In this document: in pieces, positions 8,572 through 15,089 of the stretch
How positions within the stretch are numbered: the stretch's first letter is position 1
How the letters are laid out: each line of letters starts with the position of its first letter
Source: Elusimicrobiota bacterium
Lineage (GTDB): Bacteria; Elusimicrobiota; Elusimicrobia; Elusimicrobiales; UBA9959
Length of the DNA stretch: 36,991 nt
Assembly: GCA_003450815.1 (NCBI GenBank)
Contig: DMES01000072.1
Span: 1,438-38,428, forward strand
Reading direction: 5' to 3'
Translations under genes and position numbers: made by a program
The notes under the pieces: generated by a model
The model's input: the letters and a program-made list of their open reading frames with translations, nothing else
Databases searched by the model: none
What the model was told of the DNA's origin: nothing

Positions 8572-9432
8572 TTATATTCCGCCCCTGGCTATCCCAAACA
8601 CAAATCTTTTCACTCCGTTAAAGTCTTTAAATAACCGCTTTTCCTTCCAGATTTTATCCGGCATCAGGGCCAGCAGAATTTTTGCCTGCGCTTCTCCCAG
8701 TTCCATAATCAGCGCCCCGCCTTTTTTAAGGCGCGCCGGCGCGTCGGCCGTCAGCTTTTTTGCCACGGTCAGACCATCCCCGCCGCCGTCCAGCGCAACG
8801 CGCGGCTCGCTAAGAACCTCCGGCGAAAGGCCTGCGATTGCGCCGGTGGGGATATATGGCGGGTTTGACACGATAAGATTAAAACGACCGGCTATTGCGG
8901 CCACGGAAGCCGCTCTTTGAAAGCGTACCCTGGCGCTAAGCCCCAGAGCGGCGGCGTTTTCCCTAGCGTTGGACAAAGCCCCGGCCGACCTATCAACCGC
9001 GGTAAGTTTCAGGGAGGAGAACTCGTGCGCCAGCCAAAAACCTATAGCTCCGCTGCCTGCGCCGTAATCCATCACTGTGAGCGGGCCGCCAAGCCCGCGC
9101 AAATAGTCGGCCGCCAGACCCGCGAGCTCCTCGGTTTCGGGCCGCGGCACCAGAACCCTTGAGTCCACCTTGATTTTAAGGCCGCGGAAATTCTGCCAAC
9201 CGAGTATATAGGCCAGCGGCAGGCCTCTTTCTTTAAGAATCATACCCTTTTTAAACCGACGCAGCGCGGTCGCCGGCACCGTAAGAGAAAGGTCGGCCAG
9301 AAGATCCAGTCGTTCCACGCCCAAAGCGTCAGCCAGTAACCATTGGGCGTTAAGGACCGCCTCCTCTATGCCGTTTTTTCCGAGGTGAACGGCGGCCTCG
9401 TTCAACAATACTGCGGCCTGCGGTTGCGCCAT
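8572..9432 (-). CDS. prmC: Release factor glutamine methyltransferase PrmC
   Basis: PrmC N5-methylates the glutamine of the GGQ motif of class I release factors, and its substrate gene prfA lies directly upstream. Counting from the longer possible start (9480), RPETE is at 112-116, the SAM-binding DYGAGSGAIG at 137-146 and the catalytic NPPY at 205-208. I chose the ATG at 9432 because it gives MAQPQAAVLL with a GGGGGC-type ribosome site in front. The extra 16 residues of the longer form (beginning MQDEKCKVQN) are translated from heptamer repeat DNA and look non-native. A start at 9480, 14 bp from the prfA stop, cannot be excluded. Confidence 0.93.
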   Translation of the reverse strand: MAQPQAAVLLNEAAVHLGKNGIEEAVLNAQWLLADALGVERLDLLADLSLTVPATALRRFKKGMILKERGLPLAYILGWQNFRGLKIKVDSRVLVPRPETEELAGLAADYLRGLGGPLTVMDYGAGSGAIGFWLAHEFSSLKLTAVDRSAGALSNARENAAALGLSARVRFQRAASVAAIAGRFNLIVSNPPYIPTGAIAGLSPEVLSEPRVALDGGGDGLTVAKKLTADAPARLKKGGALIMELGEAQAKILLALMPDKIWKEKRLFKDFNGVKRFVFGIARGGI

Positions 9433-9439
9433 TTTGAGC

Positions 9440-9494
9440 CCCCGCTTTGCATTTTGCACTTTACACTTTTCATCTTGCATTATGCACTCATCCT
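9440..9494. repeat. TTTGCAC/TTTGCAT heptamer array, single arm
   Basis: Period-7 units TTTGCAT/TTTGCAC/TTTACAC/TTTTCAT fill the prfA-prmC junction. They are the same unit class as the array at 4785-4858. No matching opposite arm is seen here, so this is a solo arm. Confidence 0.65.
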
Positions 9495-10589
9495 TTATAT
9501 TTCATCCTTCCGAAAATTGCGGCAGTTTTCGGATTCGTCATCTCCGGATTTCCTTAAAATGCTCAGTTTTACTTCTTCAAGCATTTCCCTGATATTGCCG
9601 TCTAAAAGCGCGTCGATGTTATGCCAGGATAGTTGCACTCTATGGTCGGTCACACGGCTTTGGGGGAAATTATAGGTGCGTATTTTTTCCGAACGGTCGC
9701 CCGTTCCCACCTGCTTTTTGCGTTCTCCCGCCTGGGACTGGGCCTGCGACTCCTCGGAAAAACGCGCAAGCTTGGCCGCCATAAGCTGCATGGCCTTCTC
9801 GCGGTTCTGGCCCTGCGAACGTTCCTGCTGGCACTGCGTGACCGTGCCGGTGGGCAGATGCGTCAGGCGCACGGCTGTTTCAACCTTATTGACATTCTGG
9901 CCGCCGGCTCCGCCGGACCGGTAGGTGTCCATTTTCAGATCTTTCGGATCTATCTTGATCTCTACAATATCTATTTCAGGCATCAGAGCCACAGTAACGG
10001 TAGAGGTATGCACCCGGCCCGAAGCCTCTGTCTGCGGGACTCTCTGCACACGATGCACACCGCCCTCGTACTTAAGCCAGGAGTACACTTCCCGGCCCGA
10101 GATGTAGAGAACCGCATTTTTTATACCTTTAAGGCCGGTGGAATTTAAATCCCTTATTTCCACCTTCCAGCCCATGGAAGCGCCGAATTTGGTATACATC
10201 CGCAGCATGTCGGAAGCGAAAAGCGCCGATTCGTCGCCGCCCACACCGGCCCTTATTTCAAGAAAGATGTTTTTTGAATCCGCCGGGTCCGGCGGAAGGA
10301 TAAGAAGCTTCAGTTTTTTTTCTAATCCAGCCAGGCGGTTTTTAATCGTTTCATATTCCGCTGCGGCCATGTCCGCCAGCTCCGGATCAGGCCCGGAAAT
10401 CATCCTGCGGGCGTCCTCCGCCTCTTCACGCGCCTTTTCAAGTTCCTCCGAAGTTTTAATCACGCTGTCCAGATAGGAATGACGCCGGGACAAAGCCTCA
10501 ATATCCTTAGGCGCCAGCCCCCCCGAAGCCAGCCTGTCCTCCACCTGCGAAAATTCCTCTTTTATTTTTTTAAGATCTTCTTCATTCAT
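9495..10589 (-). CDS. prfA: Peptide chain release factor 1
   Basis: RF1 terminates translation at UAA and UAG. In the 364-residue protein the stop-codon reading P-x-T tripeptide is PQT at 185-187 within RVPQTEASGRVHTS, which marks RF1 rather than RF2. The peptidyl-hydrolysis GGQ is at 229-231. RAGVGGDESALF is near 113-124. It is the partner and substrate of PrmC downstream. Oddity: the C-terminal tail (about SENCRNFR, encoded at 9509-9533) is read from a copy of the GAAAATTGC palindrome, extending the protein past the usual family end. Upstream lies a GATTACAC repeat block, then rpmE. Confidence 0.97.
   Translation of the reverse strand: MNEEDLKKIKEEFSQVEDRLASGGLAPKDIEALSRRHSYLDSVIKTSEELEKAREEAEDARRMISGPDPELADMAAAEYETIKNRLAGLEKKLKLLILPPDPADSKNIFLEIRAGVGGDESALFASDMLRMYTKFGASMGWKVEIRDLNSTGLKGIKNAVLYISGREVYSWLKYEGGVHRVQRVPQTEASGRVHTSTVTVALMPEIDIVEIKIDPKDLKMDTYRSGGAGGQNVNKVETAVRLTHLPTGTVTQCQQERSQGQNREKAMQLMAAKLARFSEESQAQSQAGERKKQVGTGDRSEKIRTYNFPQSRVTDHRVQLSWHNIDALLDGNIREMLEEVKLSILRKSGDDESENCRNFRKDEI
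9509..9533. repeat. GAAAATTGC-family palindrome (copy 2, inside coding end)
   Basis: Arms TCCGAAAATTGC and GCAGTTTTCGGA around a central G, with one A/G-type mismatch between arms. In frame within the last codons of prfA, 12 bp before the end of the stop codon, the same placement as copy 1. Confidence 0.8.
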
Positions 10590-10604
10590 AAGCGAAGAGA
10601 TTAC

Positions 10605-10714
10605 ACGGATTTCAGGAGGATTACACGGATTTTGTCTTTATTCCATAGTGTAATCTGTGTAATCCGAGTTTATAATCCGTGTAATCATAGTGCCTGCTTT
10701 TGTGCAGGCACTAT
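10605..10714. repeat. GATTACAC inverted repeat with flanking perfect hairpin
   Basis: Two GATTACACGGATT units lie on the left and three complementary (A)ATCCGTGTAATC-type units on the right, so the block folds back. It ends in a perfect hairpin, ATAGTGCCTGC (10687-10697), loop TTTTGT, GCAGGCACTAT (10704-10714). The same architecture, hairpin followed by ATGATTACACGG on the opposite strand, recurs at 21934-22069 and in both copies of the element at 11.4 and 36.8 kb. Confidence 0.8.
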
Positions 10715-10719
10715 TAAAA

Positions 10720-10755
10720 AAAGCAGGCGCTTCAAAAGATGAATGCGCCTGCTTT
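10720..10755 (-). terminator. Intrinsic terminator of rpmE
   Basis: Minus-strand stem AAAGCAGGCGC / GCGCCTGCTTT (11 bp; arms 10745-10755 and 10720-10730) followed directly by a seven-base T run (10716-10722 on the complement). It lies 13 bp after the rpmE stop. This is the clearest classical terminator in the window and implies that rpmE is at least partly transcribed alone. Confidence 0.85.
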
Positions 10756-10768
10756 AAACATGGAATAA

Positions 10769-11128
10769 CTACTTGGTTTCAGCTTTTTTCTCCGCCTTAG
10801 GGGCTTTTTCGGCTTTGACCTCTGTTTTTTTAGGAGCGGAGGAAAGAACTCTTTTCGCTTTGCTGTTATGCTTGGGCGCCACGGCAGCCTTTGCGATCTT
10901 TCTGGGCTTGCGCACCACCATCTTACCGTCGGAGGCGGCAAATTTTTTCTTAAATTTCTCCACGCGGCCGGCGGTATCAAGCAGTTTCTGCTTACCGGTA
11001 TAAAAAGGATGGCAGGCCGAGCAGATTTCAACCTTGATGGCCGGTTTGATGGAGCGGGTCTGAAAAGTATTGCCGCACACGCAGGTAACTTCGCAAACAC
11101 TGTATTTAGGGTGGATGTCGGTTTTCAT
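10769..11128 (-). CDS. rpmE: 50S ribosomal protein L31 with C-terminal extension
   Basis: Residues 1-70 match bL31: MKTDIHPKY start, zinc ligands C16, C18, C36 and C39, and HPFYTGKQKLLDTAGRVEKF. This is the zinc-containing (C+) paralogue type. Usual length is 65-80 residues; this one has 119 because of a Lys/Ala-rich tail from about residue 72 (RKPRKIAKAA to the end), likely disordered and rRNA- or RNA-contacting. A ribosome site AAGGAA precedes the ATG, and an extended -10 promoter lies about 40 bp upstream. It starts the minus-strand series leading to prfA. Confidence 0.95.
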   Translation of the reverse strand: MKTDIHPKYSVCEVTCVCGNTFQTRSIKPAIKVEICSACHPFYTGKQKLLDTAGRVEKFKKKFAASDGKMVVRKPRKIAKAAVAPKHNSKAKRVLSSAPKKTEVKAEKAPKAEKKAETK

Positions 11129-11166
11129 AAGTTCTTTTCCTTAAAATTTAAATTACTCTGTTTTAG

Positions 11167-11175
11167 ATTATACCA
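11167..11175 (-). promoter_or_regulatory. Extended -10 promoter for rpmE
   Basis: On the minus strand TGGTATAAT gives an extended -10 (TGn) with a perfect TATAAT hexamer at 11167-11172, 38 bp upstream of the rpmE ATG. No good -35 is seen, as is common with extended -10 promoters. Confidence 0.55.
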
Positions 11176-11229
11176 TATTGGCGGAAAGGCTGCTCTCACA
11201 TATCCCGCATTGGGAATGCCCAGCATAAG

Positions 11230-11464
11230 TAGGGGGCACTGAAAAAGTCATTTTTATTTAAAGTCTCGTCGTTAAAATAGGCGACAAAAGTGGTAATAGC
11301 GTTTAAAAACTGCATGGAATTTGTAGGCATATGCCCAAAAAGCGTGCAGTTTTGCGTTAAACTTGTCATATTTCAGTGCTAGGATCGGTTCTGTCTGCAA
11401 TCCGTGTAATCTTACTTAATCTGTGTAATCATGGGTCTGCTGGACTTTTTCAGCAGACCCTAAG
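11230..11464. mobile_element. MITE-like element, copy A
   Basis: About 235 bp with no coding capacity. Its ends are related inverted sequences: left AGGGGGCACTGAAAAAGTC, right (complement) AGGGTCTGCTGAAAAAGTC. The inside folds: GTTTAAAAACTGCA near 11301 pairs with TGCAGTTTTGCGTTAAAC near 11345, and the left half is closed by GCACTGAAA / TTTCAGTGC. The right quarter carries two GATTACAC units and a GGGTCTGCTG...CAGCAGACCC hairpin. A near-identical inverted copy occupies 36771-36991. Relative to that copy, A has about 15 extra bases near 11380. No transposase lies inside, so mobilisation would have to be in trans. Confidence 0.8.
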
Positions 11465-11481
11465 TAGTGTAGTGAAATTGC

Positions 11482-12045
11482 CTAGATATTAGGTTTAAAG
11501 GATGCAATTACTTTATCAAAAATCTTCAGATAATCCTTCGCCGCGTCATTCGGGGCTTGGAAGCTAAGCACGAAAAAACCCTTTTTTGCCGGCATTACCA
11601 CATGTTTTTCAAACATTAGCGCCATTTTGGGAATTGAGCTGTAAGTGATTTTTTCAAAAACCTGTGCTTTTCGTCCATTAAACGTGGAATGTCTGGGTGC
11701 TGTTGCGGTTTCGTCTTTGATCTTTTTCCTGGTTTGAAGACTGGCGCCGATGTATTCGGCCGGTGTTTTGAAGCGAAGGTGGTCCGGCCCAAAATATATA
11801 AGGGAAATGCTGGGGAAAGCGATATTTCTGGTTTTTGGGTTCGTATACGTGAGATCCACGCCATACTGCTTTTCCTGGCGGCCCAGCAATATTTCCTCCT
11901 GTTTATCCCAGCCGGAGGGTATCATAGCGGCAAAAAAATTCCCGTCACAGATAAATTTCTCAAAAGTCTGGCTGTTTTTACTCTGCGCGTTAAGAGTGGC
12001 CGGGAACATAAGCAGGGCCAGTGTAAACAGGATGTTCGCGTTCAT
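11482..12045 (-). CDS. Small exported protein of unknown function
   Basis: I do not recognise this family. Starting at 12045 gives 187 residues beginning MNANILFTLALLMFPATLNAQ, a good signal peptide with cleavage after NAQ or LNA. The ATG has an AGGA ribosome site in front. A longer open frame begins at 12132 inside the neighbouring gene and lacks a signal peptide at its start, so I reject it. The mature part has a GNFFAAMIPSGWDK segment and alternating strands with conserved-looking aromatic residues, reminiscent of PsbP/DUF1795-like small beta proteins; that resemblance is weak. It starts 10 bp after the stop of the exported HExxH protein, so the two are probably one operon and may act together in the periplasm. 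Confidence 0.7.
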   Translation of the reverse strand: MNANILFTLALLMFPATLNAQSKNSQTFEKFICDGNFFAAMIPSGWDKQEEILLGRQEKQYGVDLTYTNPKTRNIAFPSISLIYFGPDHLRFKTPAEYIGASLQTRKKIKDETATAPRHSTFNGRKAQVFEKITYSSIPKMALMFEKHVVMPAKKGFFVLSFQAPNDAAKDYLKIFDKVIASFKPNI

Positions 12046-12055
12046 CGCATGTATC

Positions 12056-13972
12056 CTAAAAAACCCCAATATGTGGGGAACTATCGGGCGCTTTGGGGGA
12101 ATAGAGGGACTTGGCTCTGCCAGACTTGTCATCCTTTTTGAGTCTGCCTATTTCCGTGTTTATGAAAACTATATTTTCCCTCTGCTTTTTTATGGCTTGC
12201 TGGTACCAGGGATAGGTCTTGCTTATCATGGCCTGCAGTTGAGCGTCGGAACATTCCTGCGGCGGTCCGTATGGACACGTTTTGGAATCGGACTTCGGAA
12301 AAGAATAGTCTTTGGCGGTCTTGCGGAGATTTTGCTCCTTGAGCGCGTTTTCAAATTTAGTGAAGCTAGTCGAAGCTTCCCCTTCAATGCCGTGAACGGA
12401 GTAATAGCGGACATTCTTTTTCTGTCCCCTGTAACCGTCTGTTTCAGTTGTTCTAAGAATTATATCGTCAATATAGCGCATCTCCTTCATGTAAGCAGCT
12501 TCAGTCCTGGGGTCGGCAAGCTTTTCCTTAAGGAACAAAGATTGCCTGGAGAAAGCGCCCGCCTCATCGTCAATTGTGTATCTAAAATGGAAGCCGTGAT
12601 CCCTGGTCCACTTATCATCCTGCTGGTGCGTTGCTTCGTGCACAAAAACAGGGGCTATATGCCGGGCCAGTCTTTTTACATAGTCGTCATTTGTCATCAG
12701 CTGTTCAGCCGATACTCCTTTTTCTTTCATCCACCCCTCCAGCACCGCCTTGTTTAAAACTATTATCCCCGGTTTTATCTCACCGCAATCTACCGCATTC
12801 AGCGGGCAGTAACTCGCCCAGGGAAGGTCGGATTTGTATGTATGCACCATTAATTTAAGCGGGGTTTCCGGAACGCCGTCTTTTTTAGCGTTATACATTG
12901 CAAGCAGGCCATCTCCCACCTTTGTATTCTTCAACTCGCCTCCGGAATAAGCGCCATTTTCGTTTTTGACGCCTACCAGGTGGTTTAAAAGCTGTCCGGC
13001 CAGAGCAGAGGCATCCGCGTCCGTGAGAGTAGTGTCCGCAGGTTTTGCGGTTCCAAAGGACCACTTAGAAGACGGAATGGTCCCTGGGCCGCTCCCGCTT
13101 AGGTTTGAGCCGTCAAAAACCTTTCCTAGTGCGGAAAAGCTGTTTTCGCCGGACTTTATGCCGCTCATATTAGCGCTAATTTTTGATGTTTTGTCCGGGC
13201 TGTTTTGAATTCCCGCGCCAGGCTCGGTCAAAGTTCCAGCCTTTTTTGACGATTCCTTGTATGACAGGTACTTTTCTTTCATTTTGGGGTCAAGGTAAAA
13301 ACCGAGGAAACCATCCACATCGTCAACTGCGCTGCAAGTCTTATTCTCCGTTAACATAAAAGTGTCAACTTGTCGGGCAGCAATTATATCGTCCGCGACA
13401 AGCAGGGCTATTCTTTGGTTCACTGTTTTTGTCTTCCAAACGTTCTCCGGATAGCCCCTAGCGGTAAGTGAAGCCTTGGCGTAGCCCTTTAAATGTTCCC
13501 AGTCATAAACACTCCATGCCATGGTGTAAAAGCGGCCAGACGCATAGGTGTGCACCCAGGGCATGAATAAATCTATCTGCGGGCCAAGCCCCAGTTCGCA
13601 AAGCGAACAAGCTTTTACTGTGTTATCGTAATCAAACAGCTGGATCATTTTTCTGCGTATAAGGCACACATCGATGGTGCCCTCGAAAAATTCCCCGAGT
13701 TCTTTGAACATATTGTTGTGCTTCAATATGAAGGTAAGCTTCTTCTTGTCTTTTTGCCCAAGTTTATTAAGAAGCAGATCATCGTTCTTGTGAAGGGATT
13801 CAAGGCAGGCTTCCGCCTTTTCAGGGGAATATATTTTTCCGGTTATGTTGGATTCGCAAAGCTTTATAGCGGCATCTTCCTGTTCGGAGAACTCCTGCGC
13901 CGAGGAAAGAGGGCAGGCAATGACCGTAAAGCCGAGAAGAATAAGGGGTGTAATCGCGTATTTTATCCGCAT
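12056..13972 (-). CDS. Exported putative zinc metallopeptidase (HExxH), unrecognised family
   Basis: A 638-residue protein with an N-terminal signal (hydrophobic 5-20; either signal peptidase I cleavage after SSAQ or a lipobox VIAC with Cys20). Residues about 30-230 are Cys-containing and helical. Residues 240-320 form a Ser/Gly/Lys-rich linker. The C-terminal part contains VHEATHQQDD with the zinc motif HEATH at 445-449 and a candidate third ligand E470 in IDDEAGAF, 20 residues further. That spacing is compatible with gluzincins. The fold and substrate are unknown and I assign no family. It has a near-consensus promoter whose -10 ends 6 bp before the ATG and no ribosome binding site, pointing to a leaderless transcript. 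It forms an operon with the small exported protein downstream, between the M23 peptidase and rpmE. Confidence 0.72.
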   Translation of the reverse strand: MRIKYAITPLILLGFTVIACPLSSAQEFSEQEDAAIKLCESNITGKIYSPEKAEACLESLHKNDDLLLNKLGQKDKKKLTFILKHNNMFKELGEFFEGTIDVCLIRRKMIQLFDYDNTVKACSLCELGLGPQIDLFMPWVHTYASGRFYTMAWSVYDWEHLKGYAKASLTARGYPENVWKTKTVNQRIALLVADDIIAARQVDTFMLTENKTCSAVDDVDGFLGFYLDPKMKEKYLSYKESSKKAGTLTEPGAGIQNSPDKTSKISANMSGIKSGENSFSALGKVFDGSNLSGSGPGTIPSSKWSFGTAKPADTTLTDADASALAGQLLNHLVGVKNENGAYSGGELKNTKVGDGLLAMYNAKKDGVPETPLKLMVHTYKSDLPWASYCPLNAVDCGEIKPGIIVLNKAVLEGWMKEKGVSAEQLMTNDDYVKRLARHIAPVFVHEATHQQDDKWTRDHGFHFRYTIDDEAGAFSRQSLFLKEKLADPRTEAAYMKEMRYIDDIILRTTETDGYRGQKKNVRYYSVHGIEGEASTSFTKFENALKEQNLRKTAKDYSFPKSDSKTCPYGPPQECSDAQLQAMISKTYPWYQQAIKKQRENIVFINTEIGRLKKDDKSGRAKSLYSPKAPDSSPHIGVF

Positions 13973-13978
13973 AGTAAT

Positions 13979-14007
13979 AGTATATGGCGTGGTTCATATT
14001 TTGTCAA
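13979..14007 (-). promoter_or_regulatory. Near-consensus promoter of the HExxH gene (leaderless)
   Basis: Minus strand: -35 TTGACA (14002-14007), 17-bp spacer, -10 TATACT (13979-13984). Only six bases separate the -10 from the ATG at 13972, so transcription should begin at or next to the start codon. Confidence 0.8.
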
Positions 14008-14034
14008 GAGGACTTGCGCACAGGCGTAATAACT

Positions 14035-14059
14035 TCCGGAAATTGCCGCAATTTTCGGA
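14035..14059. repeat. GAAAATTGC-family palindrome (copy 3)
   Basis: Arms TCCGGAAATTGC and GCAATTTTCGGA around one central C, with one mismatch. It ends one base before the stop codon of the M23 peptidase gene (stop 14061-14063, minus strand). Confidence 0.85.
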
Positions 14060-14060
14060 G

Positions 14061-14984
14061 CTATCTTCTGCCGATTTTGGACATTGGGTTTACGGATTTG
14101 CCGGAAGGGGTTATTATTTCAAAATGCAGATGGGCCCCCGTGGACAACCCGGTGGAACCCACTTTGCCAAGCATGTTTTTTGATTTCTGCACGGTCTCGC
14201 CGTCGCGCACCTCCACTTTGGAAAGGTGACCATAACGCGCCACTGAACCGTCTTTATGGCGCACTTCAACGGTATTGCCATAGCCGCCTTTCCAGCCCGC
14301 AAAAGCCACGGTTCCGGAACGCGAGGGGTAAACCGGAGTGCCAAGAGGCATGGGAATATCGCAGCCTTCGTGGAAAATACGGCGGTGTAAGATGGGATGA
14401 TAGCGGTAGCCGAAAGACGAACTGATGCGTATATGGCCCCCGCCGTTAAAGGGCAGACGATAGGTATCAAGATTTAAATATACTGAAGCCAGAAAGATCC
14501 GATCGCCTTTCTTTAATCTATAATTGCCGAGCATCGCGGAGGGCGGCAGATTGTTGTCTCTTATTATTGATTCTTTGAAACTTTTAAGATCGCCGGTTTT
14601 TGGCTTGAAGCGGGCAGCCAGGCCGTTTAAGGTTTCTCCTCCGCCTGTAACTTCGTAAAGGAGGCCCCTGCCGTTATATACGCGAATATACCCGCCGCGG
14701 GAGAGGAAAATAAACTCATTGTTATTGGTGCTTTGAAGCGAGCGGACATCAGTGTTGTAACGCGCGGCAAGCGACCTTATGTCTTCGCCCTTACCCACTT
14801 TGTGGCGGACATGGATCAGGCGCGGCGCCTTCTGAAAAACCTCCGACGGAGGCTCCGCGGGGCCTGCCGGAGTCAGGACTGAAAATCTGTTGTAATCATC
14901 CGGCGCCATAGTCCCTAAGCCAAAAGCATATACACTTAAGGCCAGGCAAACGCCGACAAAAAGATACCTTTTTTTTAAGCGCAT
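14061..14984 (-). CDS. M23-family peptidoglycan endopeptidase with LysM-like repeats
   Basis: A 307-residue envelope protein. Residues 6-24 form a signal anchor, two LysM-like segments span about 58-103 and 108-165, and the LytM/M23 zinc peptidase domain spans about 183-303. Zinc ligands expected for the family are visible: H205 and D209 in FHEGCDIP (the usual HxGxD, here HEGCD), and H287 in GAHLHF, with H285 as catalytic partner. GHLSK at 252-256 is the second family motif. It would cleave peptidoglycan cross-bridges, like MepM. It follows rho with a heptamer array between, and a palindrome abuts its stop. An intact active site argues against an EnvC-like activator. Confidence 0.9.
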   Translation of the reverse strand: MRLKKRYLFVGVCLALSVYAFGLGTMAPDDYNRFSVLTPAGPAEPPSEVFQKAPRLIHVRHKVGKGEDIRSLAARYNTDVRSLQSTNNNEFIFLSRGGYIRVYNGRGLLYEVTGGGETLNGLAARFKPKTGDLKSFKESIIRDNNLPPSAMLGNYRLKKGDRIFLASVYLNLDTYRLPFNGGGHIRISSSFGYRYHPILHRRIFHEGCDIPMPLGTPVYPSRSGTVAFAGWKGGYGNTVEVRHKDGSVARYGHLSKVEVRDGETVQKSKNMLGKVGSTGLSTGAHLHFEIITPSGKSVNPMSKIGRR

Positions 14985-15006
14985 TCGTTGCTGCTCCGAT
15001 AAATGG

Positions 15007-15074
15007 AATTCAGAAGTCAGGAGTCAGGAGTCAGAATTCAGAATTCCGGCCACTGGATTCTGACTTCTGACTAC
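15007..15074. repeat. AGTCAGG heptamer inverted repeat between rho and the M23 gene
   Basis: Left arm units AGTCAGG, AGTCAGG, AGTCAGA, ATTCAGA (period 7) pair with a right arm containing GATTCTGACTTCTGACT. The centre is about 10 bp. It fills almost the whole gap between the two genes. Confidence 0.85.
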
Positions 15075-15089
15075 TTTGGTAGCTACGCT

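Noticed and set aside
8144..8920. Plus-strand frame of 258 codons opposite murA and prmC
   Set aside because: Antisense of well-defined motifs in both genes; no recognisable protein.
11482..12132. Longer start for the small exported protein (12132)
   Set aside because: It would overlap the upstream gene by 77 bp and bury the signal peptide 29 residues into the protein.
11750..12757. Plus-strand frame of 335 codons opposite the two exported genes
   Set aside because: The minus-strand genes have promoter, signal peptides and a zinc motif; the plus-strand product shows no family features.
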